A stretch of DNA of 51,704 nucleotides from Candidatus Saccharimonadota bacterium (GCA_030528995.1 JAUMXR010000003.1:1-51704); one strand, 5' to 3'; counted from the first letter of the stretch, positions 7,935-16,004 are shown. Program-made: numbers and translations. Notes: generated by a model not told the origin, from the letters alone.

Positions 7935-9194
7935 ATGAATGAGGCTTTGAAACAAAAACTAAATAAACTCCCGGCCGCACCGGGGGTTTATTTTCATAAA
8001 AATGCGGCGGGGGAGATTATTTATGTAGGAAAGGCGGCGGTACTCAAAAACCGCGTCAGGCAGTATTTTCAGAAGTCGCATAAGGATGTCAAAACCGAAG
8101 CTTTGGTGGCAGAAATTAACGATACGGATTGGATTGTGGTAGACACCGAGATGGATGCGCTGTTTCTAGAATCCGAAATGATAAAGCGCTACATGCCAAA
8201 GTGGAATATTTTGTTGAGAGACGATAAGACGGTGTCTTATGTGCGAGTGACGATGAATGAGGAAGTGCCATATATTTCGTTTACGCGAAACCCAGTGGAC
8301 GATAAAGCAACCTACGTGGGGCCGTTTTACGGCAAGTCGTCGGTAGAAAAGGCGGTGCGGATTTTGCGTCGGATTTTTCCTTATTACGTGAAACCTTATA
8401 CGGGGCATAAAACTTTGGATACTGACCTTGGTTTGACCCCCGGGATTGAAGTGGGACGTTGTACGCCAAAGGATTATAAGCGGAATCTAAAGAAACTGAT
8501 TCGCTATATTGAGGGCGACAGGGAAAAGTTGCTACGAGATTTGGAGAAAACAATGCGTGTGGCGGCCGCGAAAGGCGATTATGAATTGGCTGCCGAAGCG
8601 CGTGACCAGCTGTTTGGGCTGAAAGAGTTGAAAAAGAAAATTGTGTTTTCGGACAAGGAATTTTTGGATATTTCGTCGGATCAGGCTTTGAAACAGTTGC
8701 AAGATTTGCTTGGCCTAGCGGAGCCACCTCGTCGGATTGAGGGGTATGATATTTCGCACCAATCGGGCGAGAATACGGTGGGGAGTATGGTAGTGTTTAT
8801 TAATGGTACGGCGGCGCGAAGCGAATACCGCAAGTTCAAAATTCGGACTTCACGAAACGATGATTTAAAGAGCATGAGCGAGATGATTGGGCGACGCCTG
8901 AAACATAAAGAGTGGGACTTTCCGGATTTGATTATTCTGGATGGTGGGGTTACGCAAGTGAATGCGATTTTGCCTTTGGCCGAGCCGTTTGGTATACCAG
9001 TGATTGGGCGCGACAAGTCGGGCGACCATACACGAAACGCGGGAGTTAAACTGGTAATTCCAAAGTATTCCGAACTGAAGGAATTACCAAATGATTCTCA
9101 CGTTGCACGATTAATTGCTCGAATTGACGAGGAGGCGCATCGATTTGCGATTACATATCATTCTTTACTGAAACGAAAATCTATGCTAAAATAG
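7935..9194 (+). CDS. uvrC: UvrC, short form lacking the HhH domain
   Basis: Nuclease subunit of UvrABC excision repair, making the 3' and 5' cuts around UvrB-bound lesions. At 419 aa it is about 190 shorter than E. coli UvrC (610 aa). Visible domains: GIY-YIG nuclease at about 12-95 (GVY17-19, YVG30-32, R40), UVR/UvrB-binding motif at about 196-232, and RNase H-like nuclease at about 266-410 with D272 (YDISH), D336 (DGG) and H402 (AHRFA). The spacer between UVR and RNase H is short and the chain stops at KRKSMLK, so the C-terminal tandem HhH DNA-binding domain is missing. uvrB is in the same window, but uvrA is not. Both nuclease sites look intact. Confidence 0.93.
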   Translation: MNEALKQKLNKLPAAPGVYFHKNAAGEIIYVGKAAVLKNRVRQYFQKSHKDVKTEALVAEINDTDWIVVDTEMDALFLESEMIKRYMPKWNILLRDDKTVSYVRVTMNEEVPYISFTRNPVDDKATYVGPFYGKSSVEKAVRILRRIFPYYVKPYTGHKTLDTDLGLTPGIEVGRCTPKDYKRNLKKLIRYIEGDREKLLRDLEKTMRVAAAKGDYELAAEARDQLFGLKELKKKIVFSDKEFLDISSDQALKQLQDLLGLAEPPRRIEGYDISHQSGENTVGSMVVFINGTAARSEYRKFKIRTSRNDDLKSMSEMIGRRLKHKEWDFPDLIILDGGVTQVNAILPLAEPFGIPVIGRDKSGDHTRNAGVKLVIPKYSELKELPNDSHVARLIARIDEEAHRFAITYHSLLKRKSMLK

Positions 9195-9213
9195 TTCCTA
9201 TAAGGAGTTATTT

Positions 9214-9441
9214 ATGCAATTTGGCAGCTTTCTGGAAACAGTGACATTTATCTCAGCAATTCTAACTATTCTTTTGATTTTATTACAACAACGCGGTGCG
9301 ACTTTGGGGTCGGGTTCGGCGAGTTCGAGTGAAATTTATACGACACGTCGGGGCTTAGAGAAGTCGATGTTTATCGCAACTATCGTGTGTGCGGTGATTT
9401 TTGTTTTATCAATTTTGGGGCTATTATTAATACCATCATAA
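9214..9441 (+). CDS. secG: SecG, preprotein translocase subunit
   Basis: Auxiliary subunit of the SecYEG channel for protein export. The 75-aa product has the SecG plan: a hydrophobic helix at about 6-25, the conserved loop LLQQRGATLGSGSASSS (family LLQ(R/S)GKG..LG..fGG), and a second helix at about 50-73. An SD (AAGGAG) lies 7 nt before the ATG. It follows uvrC by 19 nt and precedes the solute-binding protein by 3 nt, so these three are probably co-transcribed. The large number of exported proteins nearby fits its role. Confidence 0.85.
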   Translation: MQFGSFLETVTFISAILTILLILLQQRGATLGSGSASSSEIYTTRRGLEKSMFIATIVCAVIFVLSILGLLLIPS

Positions 9442-9444
9442 AAT

Positions 9445-11181
9445 ATGAAAAAAACTATAACAAAGCGTGGGCAAAAAATTCTCAAGAAGTTTTCGAAAGC
9501 TTCGTTGAAGGCCAGTGAGGACAGCAAGGAACACATCAAGGAAAACTTGTTTCAGCGCATTTCGCATATTGCGAATATCCGGCTTTTGATTTTGGAATGG
9601 GGGCTTCTAGTGGTGGCATTGATTATGCTCGCGGTGACACAGGCATTTTGGTTTGGCGACTCTTATGCGGAAAATACTTGGACGACTGGTGGTACTTACA
9701 CCGAAGCGACGCTCGGCGAGGTGGATTCGATGAATCCGCTGTTTGCCACTACTAATAGCGAACGGACTCTGAGCCGATTACTATTTAGCACTTTGGCGAC
9801 AAATGATTATTCTGGTCATCCAAAACCCGAGCTAGCTCAGTCTATCACACCAAGCGAAGACGGCAAAATTTGGACGGTGAAACTGCGTGAGGGTCTGAAA
9901 TGGTCGGACGGTGAGCCGATTACCAATGAAGACGTGATGTTCACTTTTAGTTTGATTAAGAATCCAGCCGTAACCACTATTTATGATGCCAACCTCGCCA
10001 ACGTGAAGGTCACGGAAGGGGAGAACGGCACAATTGTGTTCACTTTGCCGACGGCTTATGCGGATTTTATTTCGGCGCTAATTATTCCAATCGTGCCAAA
10101 GCACGAACTTGCCGATTCAGACCCCAAGACCTTGATTGAAGATAGCTTTTCGAATGCGCCGGTCACTTCGGGGCCGTTTACCTTCAACGCAGTTCAATCT
10201 GGTGCTTTGACGCAGGATGAGACTTTTTATTTATCGGTAAACCCAAATTATTACAAAGAGGGCGCGATGCTGGGGAGTTTTGCCGTTCATGCTTACCTGG
10301 AAAGAGATGATATTATCGGGGCACTTAACAGTGGTTCGATTACAGCCACGGCGGAACTAAACGAAGCAGATGCGGAGAGGGTTACTACGGGTAAGTTTCT
10401 CCAGAAAAATTCTAGCTTGGATTCCGGGGCATTTATCTTCTTCAACACATCTAGTGCCAAGCTAAAAGACGCCGAGGTAAGGCGAGCTATTCGCCAGGGA
10501 ATTGATATGGCGGCGGTGCGAGCCAACGTGCCGGAGGCTGAAGCAATTAATTATCCGATTCTGGAATCGCAGATGAAACTGACTGTTTATCCAGCTTTGC
10601 CAGAATATAATGCCGATGCGGCCAAAGCGAAGCTCGCCGAACTGCGTGGCGGAGAAAACGTTAGCCTAGAGCTTGCTACGGTAAATACCGGGATTTTGCC
10701 AAAGGTGACGGAAACTGTGGCGGAAAGTTTGAGAAATCTGGGCTACGAAGTAAACGTGACAGCTTACGAAGAAAACCAGGAATTTATTTCGAGCGTGTTG
10801 TCTAAACGTAATTACGACATATTGGTGTACGACATTGAACTAGGGGCCGATCCAGACCCGTTGCCGTATTATCATTCTTCGCAGGCGTCCAAGTCTGGGT
10901 TAAATCTGTCAAACTATCGGAATGCCTTGGTGGATGATTTGTTACTGGCTGGACGGGAAACCCTGGACCAATCACTTCGCGTCAAGAAATATGAGAGTTT
11001 CCTAGAGTATTGGGTAAGCGAGGTGCCGGCGATAGCGATTTATCGTTCGAATTTGACCTATTATTATAATCGCAATGTGCGAACGTTCAGCAACGATTTG
11101 AGATTGGTCACGGCACTAGATAGATTTGCGGATGTGACAAATTGGGCAGTCAATAATACGACCAAAAATAAAACCCCATAA
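9445..11181 (+). CDS. Family 5 extracellular solute-binding protein (oligopeptide type), membrane-anchored
   Basis: Resembles DppA/OppA-type receptors for peptide ABC importers (SBP_bac_5): EATLGEVDSMNPLF, ERTLSRLLFSTLAT, PELAQSITPSEDGKIWTVKLRE and GLKWSDGEPITNEDVMFTFSLI are the family N-lobe signatures, and the C-lobe follows (YDILVYDIELGADPDPLPYYHSS). The 578-aa chain begins with a basic cytoplasmic segment (1-46) and one transmembrane helix at about 47-70, without a lipobox, so it is tethered by a signal anchor rather than lipid. No permease or ATPase genes are next to it, so its partners must lie elsewhere or it works alone. Peptide uptake fits a scavenging epibiont. Confidence 0.85.
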   Translation: MKKTITKRGQKILKKFSKASLKASEDSKEHIKENLFQRISHIANIRLLILEWGLLVVALIMLAVTQAFWFGDSYAENTWTTGGTYTEATLGEVDSMNPLFATTNSERTLSRLLFSTLATNDYSGHPKPELAQSITPSEDGKIWTVKLREGLKWSDGEPITNEDVMFTFSLIKNPAVTTIYDANLANVKVTEGENGTIVFTLPTAYADFISALIIPIVPKHELADSDPKTLIEDSFSNAPVTSGPFTFNAVQSGALTQDETFYLSVNPNYYKEGAMLGSFAVHAYLERDDIIGALNSGSITATAELNEADAERVTTGKFLQKNSSLDSGAFIFFNTSSAKLKDAEVRRAIRQGIDMAAVRANVPEAEAINYPILESQMKLTVYPALPEYNADAAKAKLAELRGGENVSLELATVNTGILPKVTETVAESLRNLGYEVNVTAYEENQEFISSVLSKRNYDILVYDIELGADPDPLPYYHSSQASKSGLNLSNYRNALVDDLLLAGRETLDQSLRVKKYESFLEYWVSEVPAIAIYRSNLTYYYNRNVRTFSNDLRLVTALDRFADVTNWAVNNTTKNKTP

Positions 11182-11195
11182 TGCAAATTGTATGA

Positions 11196-11201
11196 TATAA
11201 T
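11196..11201 (+). promoter_or_regulatory. -10 box upstream of tRNA-Leu
   Basis: TATAAT lies 8 nt before the mature tRNA 5' end (11210). The -35 region is weak. Confidence 0.55.
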
Positions 11202-11209
11202 ATATACAC

Positions 11210-11300
11210 GCGCCTGTGGTGGAATTGGTAGACACGCTACCTTGAGGTGGTAGTGGCCACATTTACGGCTGTGCTGGTTCAAGTCCAGTCGGGCGCACCA
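11210..11300 (+). tRNA. tRNA-Leu, anticodon GAG
   Basis: A full cloverleaf with a long variable arm can be drawn: acceptor GCGCCTG/CGGGCGC, D arm TGGTGGAATTGGTAGACA, anticodon stem CTACC/GGTAG with loop TTGAGGT (anticodon GAG, reading CUC and CUU), and T loop GGTTCAAGTCC. Discriminator A is followed by an encoded CCA (11298-11300). The next gene starts 25 nt later with its own strong SD and no visible promoter between, so the tRNA and that mRNA are probably one transcript. Confidence 0.95.
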
Positions 11301-11324
11301 ATGTTTTGGTAAAAAAGGAGGTAA

Positions 11325-12353
11325 ATGAAAAAAACATTAGTTAGCATTATAGTTGCGATAGTTGCGGTGTTCGGTGGTGCTTGGTGGTTTGGCTCTGCGA
11401 CATACGCGGAAGAGAACGAAAGCGCGGATGGAAGTTCCGAAGAGCAAACCAGCGAAGCGGCAAAGATGGCTACTAGCATTAGCGTGACGCCTGTTAGTAG
11501 AATCATGCAACTAAAAAGCGGCGAAGTATATGACAATAATTTTTCGATTAATAACGATGGCTCGCGTGAGCTAGCGGTGGAGATTTTTGCGGCGCCCTAT
11601 TCTTATGTTTATTCGGAAGATACCGACTCTTACCAGCTTGGTTTCAGCAACGAGAATAACTACACCCAGATTGTACGCTGGATTACCTTCAAGGGCAAGG
11701 ATGGCAATTATGCCAAGACCGCTAACTTTACTGTGGCGCCAGGAGAATCAAAACAAATTGACTTCCGTGTAACCACGCCTAGCAACCTACCCGATGGTGG
11801 ACAATATGCCGTCATCTTCGCGCGTACCACCAATGGCGTAGCGTCGGCTAATGGCATTAAGACTGAAGCTAGCCCAGGGATGGTATTGTACGGCCGTTCG
11901 ACTGACGGTGAGACCATCACCAAGGCAGAAATTTCTAACCTTTCGATTCGCCAATCCATTACCGAAGACAATGTGACGCGCAACACGATTAGCGCTTCCG
12001 CCAAAGTTAAAAATAGCGGTAATATGGATTTCAATGCCAAAGGAACGCTTGTAGTGGATGGCGTCATCGGTGGAGGTCACTATGAGACGCCGGCAACTGC
12101 TGGAAGAACTTCCGTAATCCCGGAGGCTGAATTGGTCGTATCCGACGAATGGAAAGAAACACCTGGTTTTGGCATTTTTAAAGTTAAATGGACGGTAGAA
12201 GCCGGTGGGGAAACAGAGACGATTGAGCAAATCGTAGTAATTAATATAATTCCGGTCATAATTATAACCATAATCCTATTGACAATTGTTGTTGTATGGT
12301 GTATAATTAGGGGTAAGAAGCGTAAAGAACGCCGTTCTAGACTATCAGTCTAG
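11325..12353 (+). CDS. Exported Ig-like envelope protein with C-terminal membrane anchor (DUF916-like)
   Basis: A 342-aa protein with signal peptide (1-27, cleavage near TYA-EE), an acidic linker, a two-domain beta-sandwich region (residues 45-285) with motifs like those of Gram-positive DUF916/WxL-associated proteins (YDNNFSINNDGSRELAVEIFAAPYSY, FTVAPGESKQIDFRVTTPSNLPDGGQYAVIFART), then a transmembrane helix at about 303-328 and a basic tail (RGKKRKERRSRLSV). The family assignment is tentative. It has a strong SD (AAGGAGGT), follows tRNA-Leu without a promoter, and its last codons contain a full promoter for the next gene. Probable role: cell-surface structure or attachment. Confidence 0.7.
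   Translation: MKKTLVSIIVAIVAVFGGAWWFGSATYAEENESADGSSEEQTSEAAKMATSISVTPVSRIMQLKSGEVYDNNFSINNDGSRELAVEIFAAPYSYVYSEDTDSYQLGFSNENNYTQIVRWITFKGKDGNYAKTANFTVAPGESKQIDFRVTTPSNLPDGGQYAVIFARTTNGVASANGIKTEASPGMVLYGRSTDGETITKAEISNLSIRQSITEDNVTRNTISASAKVKNSGNMDFNAKGTLVVDGVIGGGHYETPATAGRTSVIPEAELVVSDEWKETPGFGIFKVKWTVEAGGETETIEQIVVINIIPVIIITIILLTIVVVWCIIRGKKRKERRSRLSV
12279..12307 (+). promoter_or_regulatory. Full-consensus promoter inside the 3' end of a coding sequence
   Basis: TTGACA (12279-12284), 17-bp spacer, TATAAT (12302-12307), both perfect hexamers, inside the transmembrane-helix codons of the 11325-12353 gene. It should drive the PDTG protein at 12428 with a 5' UTR of about 115 nt. Confidence 0.7.
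12337..12353 (+). other. Perfect 7-bp hairpin at a stop codon
   Basis: CTAGACT-atc-AGTCTAG; the final TAG is the stop codon of the upstream gene. It has no T tract, so it is more likely an RNA stability or processing element in the leader of the 12428 gene than a terminator. Confidence 0.5.
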
Positions 12354-12427
12354 CAAACCGGTAGCCAATGCGAGTGGCAGTCTTTACAAATCAAAACAAA
12401 TATTAAATATAAACAAGAGTGTAGAGT

Positions 12428-13363
12428 ATGAAAAAGACACAAAAACAACTTTTAGGCTTTTTCGGCTTAGGTGCTGTGGTCGCGATGACTGCGGTCGCAA
12501 TTGCATTACCTAGCCCTGCAGCCAATGCTCTTTCTGGCGTAACGGAGACGCTAGTAGTAAGAGTAGTAGGGGAAACACCAAATGTAAATGTGACCGGGAT
12601 TGAGTCTGGTAGCGAGTTTTTTAGTCCAGACAAAGACGTCACAGTGACCTACGAGAACGTAGATCATATTGTAGTAACTTTGAAGTATACGGATTTGGAT
12701 GGAGTGGAACACGAAGTGGTTTTGAAGGACGATTATGTTGATTATGCACCTGGGCAGGAAGATTTTCACTTGGATTTGAGAGGACCACAATTTGGGTATG
12801 GTAGTTATGTGCTGACGGTAAGAGGAACTGGTTATGATGGTGTGACGGACGAGGACATAATTGAGTTTACACGTACACCATTTACGGCGGAACTAGAGGA
12901 AGAGGAAGACAGTGGTAAGACATATGTAGATTTGGATTATGTGGCGGATGAGGAAGGCGAAATTGACGAAGGCGAGATTGAGAAGTTCGTTATTGAAGTG
13001 TATGACAAAGATGGCAATTTGATTAGCCCACTTTCACCGATCGAAGTACCTTCACCGGAGAAACAAGTAGAGCTTCCGTTCGACGAATATGATTTGGAGT
13101 CAGGAAAATACACGGTTAAAGTTACAGCTTATGATAAGAATGGTAAGGCCTTGGAAGTAAAGTATCTATACAAGGACTACGACAACGGTAAAGAAATTCC
13201 AGTGCCAGATACCAATGCTCCAGATACTGGTGGTCTATTTAAGAACCTAAACATTTCGCAAAGTGATTTCATGATTACGGGACTATTGATATTCTTTATG
13301 GTAGGAATTGCAGGGATTGTGTTTGTGAGTAAGAAGGACAAGAAGAACTCGAGAAGGCGTTAA
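12428..13363 (+). CDS. Surface protein with PDTG-type C-terminal anchor
   Basis: A 311-aa exported protein. Signal peptide 1-34 (cleavage near ANA-LS), two Ig-like beta domains (about 38-150 and 160-255: KVTVTYENVDHIVVTLKYTD-like strands, then VEKFVIEVYDKDGNLI, KYTVKVTAYDKNGKA), a separating acidic stretch (ELEEEEDSG), and a C-terminal sorting-like signal: APDTGG near residue 265, a hydrophobic helix at about 281-301 and a basic tail KKDKKNSRRR. The same PDTG-helix-basic layout ends three other proteins in this window. No adjacent sortase. SD is weak. Function is probably surface display; ligand unknown. Confidence 0.75.
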   Translation: MKKTQKQLLGFFGLGAVVAMTAVAIALPSPAANALSGVTETLVVRVVGETPNVNVTGIESGSEFFSPDKDVTVTYENVDHIVVTLKYTDLDGVEHEVVLKDDYVDYAPGQEDFHLDLRGPQFGYGSYVLTVRGTGYDGVTDEDIIEFTRTPFTAELEEEEDSGKTYVDLDYVADEEGEIDEGEIEKFVIEVYDKDGNLISPLSPIEVPSPEKQVELPFDEYDLESGKYTVKVTAYDKNGKALEVKYLYKDYDNGKEIPVPDTNAPDTGGLFKNLNISQSDFMITGLLIFFMVGIAGIVFVSKKDKKNSRRR

Positions 13364-13383
13364 AGAAATATTACTCTGCACAA

Positions 13384-13424
13384 AAAATCGGGCACCTCTA
13401 ACTGCGAGGGTGCCCGATTTTGGT
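13384..13424. terminator. Bidirectional terminator between the 12428 gene and tsf
   Basis: AAAATCGGGCACCTC pairs with GAGGGTGCCCGATTTT (one bulged G). A-run and T-run flank both sides, so it serves both convergent genes. Confidence 0.85.
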
Positions 13425-13428
13425 TTGA

Positions 13429-14025
13429 TTACTCAGTTACGCCGAGCTCAATACGCTTGAATTGGCGAACAGTGATATTCTCACCGGTCTTGGCGATAGC
13501 TTCTTTGATGAACTGTTCAACAGTCTTGGTATCGTCCAAGATATAAGGCTGATTCATCAGAACCTTATCGGCAAAGGCTTTTTTCATTTGGCCTTCGAGA
13601 ATCTTTTCTTTCATATTCTCTGGGCCTTTGAAGTTGGCTTCAAGCTCTTTGATTTTCGCTTTCCTGACATCTTCCGGAATGTCGTCTTCACTCACATAGA
13701 GTGGGCTCATCGATGCTACCTGCATAGCAATCTGGTGGGTCAAAGTTTTGAACTCATCAGTCTTGGCGACGAATGAAGTTTCGCAGTTGACCTCAACGAT
13801 GGCACCAAGGCGACCGTCATGAATGTAGGCATCAACTAGACCTTCGCGGGTTTCACGGTCGCCGCGTTTCTCGGCTTTGGTGAGACCTTTTTTACGCATT
13901 GCTTCGAGAGCTTTGTCGAAATCACCTTTGGCTTCGACCAATGCTTGCTTAGCGTCAGTAAGACCAGCGCCAGACAATTCTTTTAGTTTTTTGATTTGTT
14001 CAATGGTAACTTTCGTGTCTGCCAT
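13429..14025 (-). CDS. tsf: Elongation factor Ts, short form
   Basis: Nucleotide exchange factor that recycles EF-Tu-GDP. The 198-aa protein has the N-terminal UBA-like domain (IKKLKELSGAGLTDAKQALVEAKGD), the EF-Tu-contacting region (VEVNCETSFVAKTDEFK) and one core subdomain; it is about the length of the Thermus protein (196 aa) and shorter than E. coli's (283 aa). It follows rpsB by 15 nt with a strong SD (TAGGAGG), the classical rpsB-tsf operon. Confidence 0.96.
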   Translation of the reverse strand: MADTKVTIEQIKKLKELSGAGLTDAKQALVEAKGDFDKALEAMRKKGLTKAEKRGDRETREGLVDAYIHDGRLGAIVEVNCETSFVAKTDEFKTLTHQIAMQVASMSPLYVSEDDIPEDVRKAKIKELEANFKGPENMKEKILEGQMKKAFADKVLMNQPYILDDTKTVEQFIKEAIAKTGENITVRQFKRIELGVTE

Positions 14026-14040
14026 TTTGCCTCCTATTAA

Positions 14041-14727
14041 TTATTTTTTACCTGCTTTAATTGCCTCAACAAAGTAGTCAAGGATAAGTTTGGTCGCTTT
14101 GATTGAATCGTCATTAGCTGGAATGACATAATCGATTGGGGTAGGATCAACATTGCTGTCCACAATAGCGAAGACTGGGATATTCAAGCCTTTGGCTTCC
14201 TTAATGGCGTTCTTGTCTTCAAGAGCATCAGTCACAATGATAGCGGCAGGTTGCTCAGACATCTCTTTGATACCGCCATAACGTTCGTTTAGGAGGTCGA
14301 TTTCTTCCTGAAATCTCTGAACCTCAAGCTTAGAATAGCGGTTTTCGAGCTCACCAGAAGCCATGCGACGTTCTAGGTCTTTTAGCTTCTTGATTTGGCG
14401 ATTAACGGTCTCGACATTGGTCAAGGTACCGCCAACCCAACGCACCGTAACGTATGGCATCTCGACCGATTCGGCGGCCTCTTTGACAATGCCTTTCATC
14501 TGCTTCTTGGTGCCAACGAAAAGAACTTTTTTGCCGTTCTTGACGATGTCGGTGATTTTGGGGAGAGCTATCTCTAGGCCCTCAATCGTCTTTTCTAGGT
14601 TGATAATATGTACATCCCCACGCTTGCTGTGGATGTATGGTGCCATCTTAGGATGCCACCGACTGGTTTTGTGCCCAAAATGAGCACCACTCTCCAGTAG
14701 AGCCTTCATATCGACTGATATAGCCAT
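14041..14727 (-). CDS. rpsB: 30S ribosomal protein S2
   Basis: Small-subunit protein bound between head and body of the 30S particle. The 228-aa chain shows the S2 signatures: ESGAHFGHKTSRWHPKMAPYI near the N-terminus, KKVLFVGTKKQ, RWVGGTLTNVETV and PVFAIVDSNVDPTPIDYVIPANDDS. The C-terminus stops soon after (KAGKK), slightly shorter than E. coli S2 (241 aa). It has an SD (AAAGGAAA) and a leader of about 90 nt that may carry regulation. First gene of rpsB-tsf. Confidence 0.97.
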   Translation of the reverse strand: MAISVDMKALLESGAHFGHKTSRWHPKMAPYIHSKRGDVHIINLEKTIEGLEIALPKITDIVKNGKKVLFVGTKKQMKGIVKEAAESVEMPYVTVRWVGGTLTNVETVNRQIKKLKDLERRMASGELENRYSKLEVQRFQEEIDLLNERYGGIKEMSEQPAAIIVTDALEDKNAIKEAKGLNIPVFAIVDSNVDPTPIDYVIPANDDSIKATKLILDYFVEAIKAGKK

Positions 14728-14820
14728 CTATGATTTCCTTTCTCTTTGTTTTCGGGCCAATTCTAGTGCGCCATGCACTTAAGGAAACCTCCCAAAAACT
14801 GTTTCATTAAATGATATATG
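14728..14820 (-). promoter_or_regulatory. rpsB 5' leader with hairpin
   Basis: The rpsB leader contains a stem AGTGC/GCACT around ATGGC (about 14770-14785) and a GGGAGGTTTCC segment upstream. The ATG in the loop opens a four-codon frame (M-A-H-stop). S2 autoregulates through its leader in other bacteria; whether that applies here is inference. Confidence 0.35.
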
Positions 14821-14825
14821 CTTCT

Positions 14826-14854
14826 ATTATAGCACATATGCTTGAGAAAATCAA
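14826..14854 (-). promoter_or_regulatory. Promoter of rpsB-tsf
   Basis: Minus strand: TTGATT (14849-14854), 17-bp spacer, TATAAT (14826-14831) with TGC before it. Confidence 0.75.
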
Positions 14855-14870
14855 GAGAATCCTCTAAAAT
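14842..14870 (+). promoter_or_regulatory. Promoter of the ClpP-family gene
   Basis: TTGAGA (14842-14847), 17-bp spacer, TAAAAT (14865-14870). It overlaps the divergent rpsB promoter region. Confidence 0.6.
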
Positions 14871-14920
14871 AGGTTTCGGATGGACAATATCTGATGCACT
14901 TTAAAAAGGAGGTGGAGAAA

Positions 14921-15580
14921 ATGAAAGCACCATTAGAGGTAATGGACATACCGTCGTCTGGCCTTCGCTTAAATTTGGCTTTGCCGGAAGTATATAGCGC
15001 GCGTGAGCTGGAAGATCGCAAGTTGTATCTTTATGGTGAAATATCCAGTGTAGATGAATGCGAAGACGAGTTTGGGCCAAACATTTCGCCAGTGTCAATG
15101 CTAGTCAAGAAGATTATGACGATTAATACACTAGATAAGGATATCCCGCCGGAGGAAAGGAAACCCATTATCTTGTATATCAATTCACCAGGCGGAGAGG
15201 TCAGCGAGGGTTTTGCTCTGGTTTCAATTATCGAGGTAAGTAAGACGCCAGTTTATACCGTCAATGTTGGCGAGTGGTGTTCGATGGCATTCCTGATTGG
15301 AATTACCGGAAAAAAGCGCTTTTCTCTGCCGTATATGACATTTCTGATGCATGAGGCGTCTAGTTTTTCGATGGGTAAGATTAGCAATATGGAAGACAAG
15401 ATTGACTATGACCGGAAGTTCGGCGATCAGGTCATCAAACAGCACATACTTAAGCATAGTTCTATGGATGAGCGCGAGTATGGCTTAGTGGAGAAAAAAG
15501 AGCTATACATGCTCCCAGAAGATGCGCTGAAATATGGTTTCATTGATGAAATAGTTACAGACATTGATACCATCCTTTGA
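14921..15580 (+). CDS. ClpP-family serine protease with Glu in place of the catalytic Asp
   Basis: ATP-dependent protease subunit family (S14). 219 aa from the ATG at 14921, chosen because AAAGGAGGT lies 8 nt upstream; an upstream ATG at 14894 has no SD. Family motifs: PIILYINSPGGEVSEG with the oxyanion GG, GEWCSMAFLIG with Ser121, and TFLMHEASS with His144. The third triad position, Asp in the usual (R)D(R)F(L)S..EA..YGL(I/V)D, is Glu194 here (KKELYMLPEDALKYGFIDE). The N-terminal 40 residues and an acidic insert (VDECEDEFGPN) are unlike canonical ClpP. It may be active with altered kinetics, or be a non-canonical paralogue. No ClpX/ClpC gene is nearby. Confidence 0.85.
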   Translation: MKAPLEVMDIPSSGLRLNLALPEVYSARELEDRKLYLYGEISSVDECEDEFGPNISPVSMLVKKIMTINTLDKDIPPEERKPIILYINSPGGEVSEGFALVSIIEVSKTPVYTVNVGEWCSMAFLIGITGKKRFSLPYMTFLMHEASSFSMGKISNMEDKIDYDRKFGDQVIKQHILKHSSMDEREYGLVEKKELYMLPEDALKYGFIDEIVTDIDTIL

Positions 15581-15584
15581 TTCG

Positions 15585-15608
15585 GGGCGAGCTTTGACTC
15601 GCCCTTTT
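15585..15608 (+). terminator. Terminator after the ClpP-family gene
   Basis: GGGCGAG/CTCGCCC stem (15585-15591, 15598-15604) followed by TTTT, 4 nt after the stop codon. Confidence 0.75.
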
Positions 15609-15610
15609 AC

Positions 15611-15639
15611 TTTACTTTTTTAAAAATCTCTGGTATAAT
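15611..15639 (+). promoter_or_regulatory. Promoter of L31
   Basis: TTTACT (15611-15616), 17-bp spacer, TATAAT (15634-15639) with TGG before it. The ATG follows after 11 nt, leaving at most a very short leader without SD. Confidence 0.65.
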
Positions 15640-15650
15640 GGTTAGCAATT

Positions 15651-16004
15651 ATGAGTAAAAAAGAGTTACATCCCAAAGATTATCGCGATGTCGTGTTTTC
15701 CGACGAAGCGGCTGGCTTTTCGTTTTTGACCAAGTCGACAGCGAAGAGTGAAGAGACCATCAAATGGAAAGATGGCAATGAATACCCACTAGTCAAGGTA
15801 CAGATTTCTTCAGCTTCACATCCGTTCTTTACGGGCGAAGAGAAGATTATCGATACCGAAGGTCGTGTGGATAGATTCAAGGCTCGTGCTGCAAAGGCGG
15901 CCAAGCTGAAGTCCGCTCTCGAGAACAAGGCGAAGAAAGCAGCCAAAGAAGCCGAGAAGAAGGCTAAGGCTAACGACAAAATCGAAGCAGAAGTCAAAGA
16001 ATAA
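15651..16004 (+). CDS. rpmE2: 50S ribosomal protein L31, type B, with Lys/Ala-rich tail
   Basis: Large-subunit protein at the intersubunit bridge. Residues 1-82 match type-B L31: [51 protein letters not shown] and [13 protein letters not shown]. No CxxC zinc ligands are present (the C-minus form). At 117 aa it exceeds the usual 80-90 because of a coiled, Ala/Lys-rich extension ([27 protein letters not shown]), a tail that probably contacts rRNA. Leader is nearly absent. Confidence 0.92.
   Translation: MSKKELHPKDYRDVVFSDEAAGFSFLTKSTAKSEETIKWKDGNEYPLVKVQISSASHPFFTGEEKIIDTEGRVDRFKARAAKAAKLKSALENKAKKAAKEAEKKAKANDKIEAEVKE

Noticed and set aside
9445-11181. Complete peptide ABC transporter operon
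   Set aside because: Only the binding protein is present; the neighbours are secG and a tRNA, with no permease or ATPase.
14894-14920. Upstream ATG for the ClpP-family gene
   Set aside because: It lacks an SD and its codons cover the strong SD of the ATG at 14921.
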